A stretch of 64,000 nucleotides of DNA from Ruegeria sp. HKCCA6707 (GTDB lineage Bacteria; Pseudomonadota; Alphaproteobacteria; Rhodobacterales; Rhodobacteraceae), in assembly GCF_013033515.1 (NCBI RefSeq), contig NZ_WQEG01000004.1:186001-250000 (forward strand). Direction: 5' to 3'. The stretch's first letter is position 1; each line of letters opens with the position of its first letter. The notes under the pieces were generated by a model. That model was not told the origin of the DNA. It worked only from the letters and a program-made list of their open reading frames with translations, and ran no database searches. Both the position numbers and the translations under genes were made by a program. This document shows, one piece after another, positions 16,510-24,864 of the stretch.

Positions 16510-17488
16510 GGTCCGAATCTTCAGCCTCAAACCCAACTGTACTGGGATCCAGCACATAATGAGCGCCACAGAACTGACAATCTGCGGTGACCTTGCCATC
16601 TTCGGTGGTCATCTTCTCGATATCCCGCGCCGAGTAGATCGACAGGCTTTGGCGCACGCGGTCTTCGGAGCAGGTACAGCCGAACTGCACCTGCTGCGCA
16701 TCATAGACGCGCGGCTGTTCCTCGTGGAACAAACGCACCAGCAAGTCTGTTGGCGCAACCGAAGGGCCGATTAGTTCCAGATCTTCGACCGTATCCAGCA
16801 GGATATTGACCCGGCCCCAATTCTCGCCCTCTTCTCCATCAACCAGATCCGCCGCGGTAAGGATATCACCACTACCTTCTGCCGACGCAGCAAAGGGTGA
16901 GGCTTTGGGCATATGCTGAAGCATAACACCCCCAGCCCGCCAATGCTCACCGACGCCCGGTTCGGTAGATTTGCCAAAGCTCAGCGAAAACCGCGTAGGC
17001 AATTGTTCGGACTGCGCGAAATACGCCTCGGCGCAGGCGCTGAGCGAACCGCCGGCCAGCGGAGTGATCCCCTGATAAGGCTGCGTGCCTTCGCCCTGAT
17101 CGATCATGATCGCGAAATAGCCCTCGCCCACCTGATCAAATGGGGCGCTGTTGGTCAGGCGATCACGGTCGAAACTGGCATATGCGCGGATTCTCGCGGG
17201 CTCGCCTTCCTCCTGCGGCGCGTAATAGTCGGTCGCAATCATGCGCACAGCCCCTTTGGACTGTACTTGCAGCGACAGCTTCCAACGCAGCGAAACGGTC
17301 TGGCCGATCAATGCGGTCAGCAGGGCCATCTCGGCCACCAGTGCCTCGACCACATCGGGATAGTCGTGCTGTTTCAGGATACCGTCCAACACACCATCCA
17401 GCCGCGCTACGCGGCCGCGCATGTCGGAAAGATCAAGTTGAAAGGGCAGGACGGTGTCGTCCCACGCGATTTTTGTTCCAAGAGACAT
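16502..17488 (-). CDS. hslO: Redox-regulated chaperone Hsp33
   Basis: Hsp33 is a cytosolic holdase that is switched on when oxidation releases zinc from its C-terminal Cys cluster. The four Cys are visible as FGCTCSEDRV and ADCQFCGAHY (C-x-C and C-x2-C), near residues 265-305. GGSLSACAEAYFAQSEQLPT matches the substrate-binding core. The 328-residue length is slightly above the family mean, from an acidic tail (EAEDSDRG). It is first in a run hslO-NUDIX-cca and diverges from a second NUDIX gene. Confidence 0.93.
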   Translation of the reverse strand: MSLGTKIAWDDTVLPFQLDLSDMRGRVARLDGVLDGILKQHDYPDVVEALVAEMALLTALIGQTVSLRWKLSLQVQSKGAVRMIATDYYAPQEEGEPARIRAYASFDRDRLTNSAPFDQVGEGYFAIMIDQGEGTQPYQGITPLAGGSLSACAEAYFAQSEQLPTRFSLSFGKSTEPGVGEHWRAGGVMLQHMPKASPFAASAEGSGDILTAADLVDGEEGENWGRVNILLDTVEDLELIGPSVAPTDLLVRLFHEEQPRVYDAQQVQFGCTCSEDRVRQSLSIYSARDIEKMTTEDGKVTADCQFCGAHYVLDPSTVGFEAEDSDRG

Positions 17489-17564
17489 GGGGTTTCCTTA
17501 CACGCCACAGGTTGGCATACCGCCACCATATAGGTCGAAGACAGTCGGTTGAAAGGGGCCATAC

Positions 17565-18011
17565 ATGATCAGACGGTTCGGTGAAAGCCCTGATCCCCAG
17601 CGGAAATACACGCGCCGCCCTGGTGTCTATGCTTTGCTACCGCGCGGCCGGTCCGTGTTGGTCACCTGGTATGACGATGGCGAAAGACCGGAATTGCAAT
17701 TGCCCGGAGGTGGGGTTGATCCAGGGGAATCACCGATCACGGCCCTGCATCGCGAGGTTTACGAAGAAACCGGCTGGCTGATCGCCGCCCCCCGGCGCGT
17801 TGGCGCTTTTCGCCGCTTTACCTATATGCCCGAATACGACCTTTGGGCCGAAAAGCTCTGTACGATTTACACCGCTCGTCCCATCAGGCCCAAAGGCCCA
17901 CCAACCGAAGAGTTCCACGAAGCCCGCTGGATGGACATTCCCGATGCGCTGGAACATTTGGGTAACCCCGGTGACCGCTTCTTTGCAGCACAAATTCTGA
18001 GGGTCAGCTAA
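17565..18011 (+). CDS. NUDIX hydrolase
   Basis: A small 148-residue single-domain enzyme with a complete NUDIX box: LPGGGVDPGES, then TALHREVYEETGW (G-x5-E-x7-REUxEExGU). The start ATGATCAGACGGTTC has GAAAGGGG 7-12 nt upstream. These enzymes remove NDP-X-type metabolites (ADP-ribose, oxidised nucleotides and others); nothing here fixes the substrate. It diverges from hslO, and its stop codon interlocks with that of the convergent phosphatase gene. Confidence 0.85.
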   Translation: MIRRFGESPDPQRKYTRRPGVYALLPRGRSVLVTWYDDGERPELQLPGGGVDPGESPITALHREVYEETGWLIAAPRRVGAFRRFTYMPEYDLWAEKLCTIYTARPIRPKGPPTEEFHEARWMDIPDALEHLGNPGDRFFAAQILRVS

Positions 18012-19279
18012 GGCCCCTCATATTCAAAGAATACAGCCGAGACATCGTCATCCATGCCATCACTTGGATGCATCTTTTGGGTCAGGCGCCAGAACATATC
18101 ATCAAGGAACTCAGCGCCGCCGCGTCCTTGGGCACAATCCAGCGCAAGGGATTCCAACCCGTCTTCATCCAGCAAGCTTCCGTCGGTCAGACGACATTCG
18201 GTAAAACCATCCGAATAGAGCAGCAACCGATCTCCGGGACGCATATAGGTTTCGATCTGCTCAAATTGTGCATTTGGCAACAAGCCGATCGGCAGGCCGC
18301 CTTCGCCCAAAAACTCGGCTCTGCCATCCTGTCGCAACATCAGGGGATGGGGGTGACCGGCCTGGACCATCTTCAGGTGACCATTGCGCAAATCGACAAC
18401 GGCATAGACCATCGTAAAATACTCTTCGATGCCGGTATCTGCCAGCAGCCGGGCATTCAAATTCGCGGCAACCTCTTCGGGAGATAGCAGAGCGTAGAAC
18501 TTGTCGTAATGTTTGACCATCGCGATGTTCTGATCGAAATACTTGCTGGATAGGTAGCCCCCCAGCCGCGCTGTCATCATCGCGGATGTGATGCCATGGC
18601 CCGACACGTCGATGCTGTAAAAGCCGATGCGATTGGCGCTTGGGGAAAACATCCCCACCAAATCGCCTCCAATATGTCCGCAGGGTTTCAGCAGCAAGCT
18701 CAGTTGCGACTTTCCAAATCGCCGCGACAGCTCGGGCACCAGCGACTCCTGAATTTTGCGCGCCTGCATAAGATCCTTGTCAATCGCATCATGCGCGACC
18801 TTCAGCTCGTCCAAAGCAGCTTCGATCATTGCGTTTTTTTGCGACAATTCACGCTGCATGCCCAGAATGCGCGCACCCGCCGAAATACGCGCCCGCAGCT
18901 CATCCGCCTCAAGCGGTTTGATCAGAAAATCGTCAGCCCCTGCATCCAATCCACGCGCAACTTCCTGCTTTTCGCTTTTTGAGGTCAGCAATATGAAATA
19001 GCTGTATTGATGACTGTCCAGAGCGCGGAACTTCTCACAAAACTCCAACCCGCGCATGCCAGGCATCACCCAATCGCTCAGAACCAGATCCGGCAGATCT
19101 CTTTGACACAGTGCCAAAGCGCTTTCACCGCTGTCCGCTTCCAGAACAACAAACCCCCACTTCTTGAGGGAGGCCGCCAGAATACGGCGCTGCAGACGGC
19201 TGTCGTCCACAATCATAACCTTTTGAATCGCACCAAAGTCCGGCGAAACACCGGCTTCGGTTTGACTGGCTGCAAGCAC
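18008..19279 (-). CDS. Response regulator fused to PP2C/SpoIIE-type Ser/Thr phosphatase
   Basis: An N-terminal receiver domain (about 20-140) has the acid pair DD (25-26), the phospho-acceptor D69 in LVLSDWVMPG and the conserved K101. A linker helix follows, then a PPM/SpoIIE phosphatase domain with GGDLVGMF and SIDVSGHG metal-binding motifs. Such proteins dephosphorylate anti-sigma-factor antagonists or similar STAS proteins when their receiver is phosphorylated. GTG at 19279 was chosen because AAGGA lies 7 nt upstream; the frame continues to a TTG at 19351. A gene for an HPt protein starts 130 nt away on the other strand, a likely phosphate donor. No anti-sigma or STAS partner is in the window. 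Confidence 0.86.
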   Translation of the reverse strand: MLAASQTEAGVSPDFGAIQKVMIVDDSRLQRRILAASLKKWGFVVLEADSGESALALCQRDLPDLVLSDWVMPGMRGLEFCEKFRALDSHQYSYFILLTSKSEKQEVARGLDAGADDFLIKPLEADELRARISAGARILGMQRELSQKNAMIEAALDELKVAHDAIDKDLMQARKIQESLVPELSRRFGKSQLSLLLKPCGHIGGDLVGMFSPSANRIGFYSIDVSGHGITSAMMTARLGGYLSSKYFDQNIAMVKHYDKFYALLSPEEVAANLNARLLADTGIEEYFTMVYAVVDLRNGHLKMVQAGHPHPLMLRQDGRAEFLGEGGLPIGLLPNAQFEQIETYMRPGDRLLLYSDGFTECRLTDGSLLDEDGLESLALDCAQGRGGAEFLDDMFWRLTQKMHPSDGMDDDVSAVFFEYEGP

Positions 19280-19408
19280 CTGAGAATCCTTGATCAACAC
19301 AAACGACGTCAAACTAGGCGAACGAGCCTTAATATCTTGTGAAACGCACAACTTTACGCGGTGTTTACCCGTAAACGGTTATCACCCGCAGTAAGGCGGA
19401 GGTGCAGC

Positions 19409-19738
19409 ATGATTCACTGGCCCAGGGTCAAACAATTGCGGGACGAGGTTGGCGCAGAAGAATTCGCCGAAGTTGTCGAGATTTTCTTGGACGAGGTGCA
19501 AGAAGCGATTGAACGGCTGAACAAGGATAAAAACCGTACCCAGATCGAGCAGAACCTGCATTTCCTGAAAGGCAGCGCACTCAGCCTTGGGTTCAATCAG
19601 TTCTCCAAACTGTGTCAGGATGGTGAGCGGCGTGCGGCAGCCGGGGAAGCCGGACAGATTGATCTGGCTGAGATCTTAAAGACCTATGATCAGTCCAAAT
19701 CGATCTTCCAGTCCGGCTTGGCTGAGCACCTGCACTAG
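19409..19738 (+). CDS. HPt domain phosphotransfer protein
   Basis: A stand-alone 109-residue four-helix phosphotransfer protein. The phospho-His is H51 in QNLHFLKGSALSLGF, with the Lys and Gly that follow as in ArcB/ChpT-type HPt domains. GGAGGTG just upstream fixes ATG 19409 as the start. The divergent neighbour is a receiver-phosphatase, so this protein probably relays phosphate to it from an unlinked hybrid histidine kinase. Its end overlaps convergent ilvA by 4 nt. Confidence 0.87.
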   Translation: MIHWPRVKQLRDEVGAEEFAEVVEIFLDEVQEAIERLNKDKNRTQIEQNLHFLKGSALSLGFNQFSKLCQDGERRAAAGEAGQIDLAEILKTYDQSKSIFQSGLAEHLH

Positions 19739-20961
19739 ATCACGAATTGCGCCAGGGTCTCGTCATCGGTGATATCGGTATAGGTAAACCCGGCGTCGTC
19801 AAGATGCGCAAAAAGCCGGGCAAAATTCTCGGGCCTTCTGGTTTCGATCCCGATCAGGACCGAGCCAAAGTTGCGGGCTGATTTCTTCATATATTCGAAC
19901 CGGGCGATGTCGTCTTCGGGGCCCAGAATGTTCAAAAACTCTTTCAACGCGCCCGGACGCTGCGGCAGGCGCAGAATGAAATACTTCTTCACCCCCGAAT
20001 ACCGCTGTGCACGTTCCTTGACCTCGGGCAGACGTTCAAAATCGAAATTCCCGCCCGAGGTGACACAGACTATGGTTTTGCCCCGGATAAAGCTTTGGAT
20101 ATCGCCCAGCGCTTCAATGGCCAAAGCTCCGGCTGGTTCCAGAACAATCCCCTCGACATTCAGCATTTCGACCATCGTGGCACAAATACGATCTTCGGAC
20201 AGAACCAGCACATCCGACAGATGCCGCGATTTGAGCAGCTCAAACGGTTGCGCGCCGATCCGGCCAACCGCTGCACCATCGACGAAATTGTCAACATGAT
20301 CCAGCGACACGGGATGCCCGGTGGCCAGAGCCGCGCGCAAGCAGGCTCCGCCGGCAGGTTCCACGAACAAGCAATGCGCGCGGTCTCCGAACCATGTGGT
20401 CACGCCCGCCGACATGCCGCCGCCGCCCACAGGCAGCAACAGATGGTCAGGCGCCTGGCCCAATTGCTCTTCAATCTCAACCGCCAAAGAGGCCTGACCT
20501 TCAATCACATCCGCATCGTCGAACGGCGACAGGAAATACCCGCCCTGCTGGGTGCACCACGCTTGCGCCGCGGCCAGAGTGTCGTCGAAATAGTCACCGG
20601 TCAGGTGGATCTCGATATTGTCGCCGCCAAAGATGCGCGTTTTCTGGATTTTCTGCTGCGGTGTGGTCACAGGCATGAAAATCACGCCCCGCACATCCAG
20701 ATGCTTGCACATGAACGCCACACCTTGCGCGTGATTGCCTGCGCTGGCGCAAACGAACAGCTCTTGCCCCTGCTGCTTACGCATCGCATTGAACGCGCCC
20801 CGGATCTTGTAAGACCGCACCGGGCTGAGGTCTTCGCGTTTCAGCCAGATATCGGCACCAAATCGATCAGACAAATGCGCATTGCGCTGCAAGGGCGTTG
20901 CCGGGAACACAGAGCGCATCGCCTGTTCGGCGGCACGGGCACGGGTCATGAAATCAGTCAT
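19735..20961 (-). CDS. ilvA: Threonine ammonia-lyase (threonine deaminase)
   Basis: A PLP enzyme that converts threonine to 2-oxobutyrate, the first step of isoleucine synthesis. The catalytic Lys is K52 in PVRSYKIRGAFNA, and the PLP phosphate loop is VGGGGMSAG. The C-terminal 80 residues (YFILRLPQRPGALKEFL onward) form an ACT-like regulatory domain, so feedback control by isoleucine is likely. With 408 residues it matches the single-ACT form rather than the 510-residue E. coli IlvA. It stands apart from other ilv genes here. Confidence 0.92.
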   Translation of the reverse strand: MTDFMTRARAAEQAMRSVFPATPLQRNAHLSDRFGADIWLKREDLSPVRSYKIRGAFNAMRKQQGQELFVCASAGNHAQGVAFMCKHLDVRGVIFMPVTTPQQKIQKTRIFGGDNIEIHLTGDYFDDTLAAAQAWCTQQGGYFLSPFDDADVIEGQASLAVEIEEQLGQAPDHLLLPVGGGGMSAGVTTWFGDRAHCLFVEPAGGACLRAALATGHPVSLDHVDNFVDGAAVGRIGAQPFELLKSRHLSDVLVLSEDRICATMVEMLNVEGIVLEPAGALAIEALGDIQSFIRGKTIVCVTSGGNFDFERLPEVKERAQRYSGVKKYFILRLPQRPGALKEFLNILGPEDDIARFEYMKKSARNFGSVLIGIETRRPENFARLFAHLDDAGFTYTDITDDETLAQFVI

Positions 20962-21020
20962 GCCGGTTTCCCTGCCCGATCACCGCTGAAAGGGCAAGGA
21001 ATACATATGTGTACGAGGGG

Positions 21021-21782
21021 TTAGCGCAACTCGCGCTTTTCGACTATGTGACCGTAGAGGGCTGTCATTATGCTGATGCCCAGCATGAGAAGAAACCATT
21101 GGGCCACGATAAAATACAGAAAGCTCCCAACCATTGGAGCAAGAGGTGTTTGAAGCAGTAAATCTGGAATCGCTGTGAGAACTCCGATGCAAAGCGCTGC
21201 AAAAAGAATCGGTTTGTGGAACTCCTTGGTAGCAGACCAGGATTCAGGCACCCGCATAAACACGCCCACCGCTGCAGCTGGCAGAACCAGAGATAGTCGC
21301 ATCGATAGGAATGAGATCGCGACACCAAGGAGGAACCCAAGAATTGTGCCATCGTTCGAAGACACACTGCCATCGTCAAAAAGAACCGCAGGGATAAGAA
21401 ACACAAATATCGCGGCCAGCCCAAGCAGAACAGCCAACGGAATCGTCCTAAAAAACGCTCCCGCGTAGGCCAACATCCGGTCCTTGTTCCATTCCGGCCA
21501 AGCCAGACGGGGTTCGATGCCTTCAAGCACGTAGCGGTGCCACCCAACCGCGACCCAGACAAAAACCACCGGATACATTATTACCAATGCAAAAATGAAC
21601 AAAACCAGCACCGGCTCGGCAGTGCTTTCCGCACCTGACTCCAATGCACCCGCAAGGCGAACTATCAAAAGATAGGTTGCTACGCCGAGGCAGAAGAAGG
21701 GAAAGAAGCTGATCCTCAACGCAGTGGAAGTGTTATCTATCAACATCAACACCGCATGTCTGAACAAACGATAACCCAACAT
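21021..21782 (-). CDS. Integral membrane protein of unknown function
   Basis: I do not recognise this family. The protein has about six hydrophobic segments: FFPFFCLGVATYLLIV, VLVLFIFALVIMYPVVFV, IPLAVLLGLAAIFVFLIP, ILGFLLGVAISFL, LFAALCIGVLTAIP and FLYFIVAQWFLLMLGISI. A short loop contains YVLEGIEPRLAWPEWN. ATG 21782 is preferred (GAAGGGG upstream, and MLGYRLFRHAV fits a cytosolic N-terminus before span 1); ATG 21854 would add 24 residues. Its base composition is noticeably more AT-rich than its neighbours, hinting at transfer or relaxed selection. It diverges from argG. Confidence 0.65.
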   Translation of the reverse strand: MLGYRLFRHAVLMLIDNTSTALRISFFPFFCLGVATYLLIVRLAGALESGAESTAEPVLVLFIFALVIMYPVVFVWVAVGWHRYVLEGIEPRLAWPEWNKDRMLAYAGAFFRTIPLAVLLGLAAIFVFLIPAVLFDDGSVSSNDGTILGFLLGVAISFLSMRLSLVLPAAAVGVFMRVPESWSATKEFHKPILFAALCIGVLTAIPDLLLQTPLAPMVGSFLYFIVAQWFLLMLGISIMTALYGHIVEKRELR

Positions 21783-21923
21783 GCAAAACTGCCCCTTCAA
21801 CCAATCCGTGTTCTCTATCCCTCCCGTTTCACCCCAAATCCTTCCATACGTCAACGCACACAGCTTGCCCCTGCGTGCAAAACCCGTTAGGGGCCAGTCG
21901 ATCTACGCATAAAGGGAAGTCAG

Positions 21924-23150
21924 ATGTCCGCGCCCAAGAAAGTTGTTCTGGCCTATTCCGGTGGCCTTGATACCTCGATCATTCTGAAATGGTTGCAGAC
22001 CGAGTATGGCTGTGAAGTTGTGACCTTCACCGCCGATCTGGGTCAGGGAGAAGAGCTTGAGCCCGCGCGCAAAAAGGCCGAGCTGCTGGGGATCAAGCCG
22101 GAAAACATCTATATCGAGGATATCCGCGAGGAATTCGTCCGCGATTTCGTCTTCCCGATGTTCCGCGCCAATGCGCAGTACGAGGGGCTGTACCTGTTGG
22201 GTACGTCCATCGCTCGTCCCCTGATCTCAAAACGTCTGGTCGAGATTGCCGCCGAAACCGGCGCCGATGCGGTGGCGCACGGGGCAACCGGCAAGGGCAA
22301 TGATCAGGTGCGGTTCGAACTGGCAGCCTATGCGCTGAACCCCGATATCAAAGTTATCGCACCGTGGCGTGAGTGGGACCTGTCCAGCCGGACCAAGCTG
22401 CTGGAATTTGCCGAGGCGAACCAGATCCCTATTGCCAAGGACAAACGCGGTGAGGCCCCGTTCTCGGTCGATGCCAACCTGCTGCACACCTCGTCCGAGG
22501 GCAAGGTTCTGGAAGACCCCGCGGATATGGCGCCCGATTATGTCTATCAGCGCACCGTCCACCCCGAGGACGCCCCGAACGAGCCCGAGTTCATCGAGAT
22601 CGGCTTTGAAAGGGGCGACGCGGTCAGCATCAATGGCGAGGCGATGAGCCCGGCCACCATCCTGACCAAGCTGAACGAATATGGCGGCAAGCACGGCATT
22701 GGCCGTCTCGATCTGGTCGAAGGCCGGTTTGTGGGCATGAAATCGCGCGGTATCTATGAAACGCCGGGCGGCACCATCCTGCTGGAAGCCCATCGCGGGA
22801 TCGAGTCGATCACCATGGACCGTGGCGCAATGCATCTGAAAGACCAGCTGATGCCGCAATATGCCGAGCTGATCTATAACGGTTTCTGGTACTCGCCCGA
22901 ACGCGAGATGCTGCAAGCCGCCATCGACCGCTCGCAAGAACATGTCACCGGCACCGTTCGCGTGAAACTGTACAAAGGTCTCGCTTCAACCGTGGGCCGC
23001 TGGTCGGATCACTCGCTTTATTCCGAGGCGCATGTGACCTTTGAAGAAGACGCCGGGGCCTATGATCAAAAAGATGCGGCGGGCTTCATTCAGCTGAACG
23101 CGCTGCGCCTGAAACTGCTGTCGGCGCGCGACAAACGCCTGTCGAAATAA
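21924..23150 (+). CDS. argG: Argininosuccinate synthase
   Basis: ArgG condenses citrulline and aspartate with ATP in arginine synthesis. The N-terminal PP-loop AYSGGLDTS (10-18), the block [13 protein letters not shown] and the later [19 protein letters not shown] are highly conserved in the family, and the 408-residue length is standard. The start has GGGAAGTC upstream. It is monocistronic here, followed by 170 nt before msrA without an evident terminator. Confidence 0.96.
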   Translation: MSAPKKVVLAYSGGLDTSIILKWLQTEYGCEVVTFTADLGQGEELEPARKKAELLGIKPENIYIEDIREEFVRDFVFPMFRANAQYEGLYLLGTSIARPLISKRLVEIAAETGADAVAHGATGKGNDQVRFELAAYALNPDIKVIAPWREWDLSSRTKLLEFAEANQIPIAKDKRGEAPFSVDANLLHTSSEGKVLEDPADMAPDYVYQRTVHPEDAPNEPEFIEIGFERGDAVSINGEAMSPATILTKLNEYGGKHGIGRLDLVEGRFVGMKSRGIYETPGGTILLEAHRGIESITMDRGAMHLKDQLMPQYAELIYNGFWYSPEREMLQAAIDRSQEHVTGTVRVKLYKGLASTVGRWSDHSLYSEAHVTFEEDAGAYDQKDAAGFIQLNALRLKLLSARDKRLSK

Positions 23151-23320
23151 GCGCAACGCAAAGGTACCGGCATCTTTGCCTGTGCCTTTGCTGTCGTTCT
23201 GCTTTCGGGTCGTTCCGTTGAACCGCTGATAAACTCGTCTCACCACCCCGTGACAATCGATTTCAGGTGATTGCACGCGGCTCAATCTCGGGTCACCCTG
23301 ATCTCAGAAGGAGACCTGAC

Positions 23321-23992
23321 ATGACCCGGATTGCTTACCTCGACTACGTCAAACCTGCCCTCTTGTTTACCCTGCTGACGCTGGCCGCGCTTCTGCGTGC
23401 GGCTCCTGCGCCGGCGGCCGGAACCGAAACGCTAACGGTTGCTGGCGGATGTTTCTGGTGCGTTGAATCAGATTTTGAATCTGTCCCTGGTGTGATCGAA
23501 GCCGTTTCGGGATTTACTGGCGGATCCGCGGCCAACCCAAACTACGATCAGGTGAGCAAAGGCGGAACAGGTCATTACGAGGCGGTGCAGATCACCTTTG
23601 ATCCGGCCCGTGTGTCACGTGAAACCCTGCTGAACATGTTCTTCCGCTCGGTCGACCCCACCGATGCAGGCGGTCAGTTCTGTGATCGTGGCGACAGCTA
23701 TCGTACCGCAATATTCGTCTCTGATGCAGGCGAAAAAGCACTTGCGCAACAATCCAAAGCCAACGCGCAGGCCGCGCTTGGGCAGACGGTTGTCACACCG
23801 ATCCTGAACGAAAGCACGTTCTACCCCGCAGAGGCCTACCATCAGGATTACTACAAAGGCAAAAAGCTGGTCATCACCCGCTTTGGCCCCAAACGTCAGG
23901 CCAACGCCTACAAAGCCTATCGCAAAGCCTGCGGTCGTGACGCCCGTGTTCAACAATTGTGGGGCAGCGACGCACCTTTCGTCGGGTCCTAA
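23321..23992 (+). CDS. msrA: Peptide methionine-(S)-S-oxide reductase, predicted exported
   Basis: MsrA reduces methionine-S-sulfoxide in proteins. The catalytic motif is GGCFWC with C44 and C47, followed by FESVPGVIEAVSGFTGG, and YHQDYYKGKK is the conserved C-terminal stretch; C-terminal Cys in YRKACGRD may be the resolving residue. AGAAGGAGA fixes ATG 23321. Residues 10-33 form a hydrophobic segment ending in APAPAAG, which looks like a Sec signal peptide, so this copy is probably periplasmic, unlike the usual cytosolic MsrA. It overlaps the convergent sugar kinase gene by 4 nt. Confidence 0.92.
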   Translation: MTRIAYLDYVKPALLFTLLTLAALLRAAPAPAAGTETLTVAGGCFWCVESDFESVPGVIEAVSGFTGGSAANPNYDQVSKGGTGHYEAVQITFDPARVSRETLLNMFFRSVDPTDAGGQFCDRGDSYRTAIFVSDAGEKALAQQSKANAQAALGQTVVTPILNESTFYPAEAYHQDYYKGKKLVITRFGPKRQANAYKAYRKACGRDARVQQLWGSDAPFVGS

Positions 23993-24861
23993 TCGAACCG
24001 CGCTTCCCGGACCTCTTTCAGGTCGGGAATGACATCAGCAGTCCCGTGCCGCGTGACCATCAGGGCCGCGGCACGATTTGCTTGTTGGATTGCCTGTTCC
24101 ATGGGCATTCCACGATCCATCCCCGCCAGCACATAGCCCGTAAACGTATCCCCGGCCCCTGTGGTATCGACGGACTGAACCCTATGGGCCGCGAAATCGA
24201 CCGGCTCATGGTCTTTCTGGACATACCTAGCGCCCTTAGAACCCAAGGTCACAACCACATGTTCGACCGGCAGATCTGAAACCGTATGTCCAGTTGCCGC
24301 TTGCAGCTGTTCCGCCTCAACCTGATTCAGAATCAGAAAGTCCAGCATCGGCAACACCGCCTGGACCGCATCTGCATCAAAGGGCGCGGCTGCGTAACAT
24401 ACAGTCAGACCCAGATCGCGGCCCATTTTTGCAGCCTCAAGCTGTGCGTTGGTTTCGTTCTGCATGACCAGAACGTCTCCGGCCTCGGCCACCGAAAGGG
24501 CCTGACCCAGCTGCGCGTTGGAAATGGCGTGGTTGGCCCCTTGAAACAGGATGATGTTGTTCTCCCCCGCCTTGTCCACGGCGATAATGGCATGACCGGT
24601 CGGCACCTCAACCTCGGCAATGAAACGCGTATCAATTCCGTATTCAGTCAGCCTGTCCAAAGCCCAGCGCCCATCAGGCCCAACCGCCCCGATATGCGCC
24701 ACCCGCGCTCCGGCCCGTGCGGCGGCCACCGACATATTGGCCCCTTTGCCGCCTAGAAACCGGCTTAGCCCATCGGCGGCCAGCGTTTCACCCGCACCGG
24801 GAAGATGCGGTACGTCATAGACCATGTCTGCGTTGATCGAGCCGAGGTTCCAGATCGCCAT
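23989..24861 (-). CDS. PfkB-family sugar kinase, ribokinase-like
   Basis: A 290-residue PfkB/ribokinase fold protein. GGKGANMSVAAARAGARVAH is the substrate-side signature, and DTTGAGDTFTGYVLAGM is the ATP-side motif with the catalytic Asp. The overall similarity is to RbsK, which phosphorylates D-ribose, but adjacent genes (maeB, msrA) give no ribose context, so the substrate remains open (ribose, deoxyribose, or a nucleoside). It starts 3 nt after the maeB stop and may be co-transcribed with it. Confidence 0.85.
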   Translation of the reverse strand: MAIWNLGSINADMVYDVPHLPGAGETLAADGLSRFLGGKGANMSVAAARAGARVAHIGAVGPDGRWALDRLTEYGIDTRFIAEVEVPTGHAIIAVDKAGENNIILFQGANHAISNAQLGQALSVAEAGDVLVMQNETNAQLEAAKMGRDLGLTVCYAAAPFDADAVQAVLPMLDFLILNQVEAEQLQAATGHTVSDLPVEHVVVTLGSKGARYVQKDHEPVDFAAHRVQSVDTTGAGDTFTGYVLAGMDRGMPMEQAIQQANRAAALMVTRHGTADVIPDLKEVREARFD

Positions 24862-24864
24862 GTC

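Noticed and set aside
23158-23179. GCAAAG/CTTTGC inverted repeat after argG as a terminator
   Set aside because: The stem is short with a 10-nt loop, and no T-run follows it.
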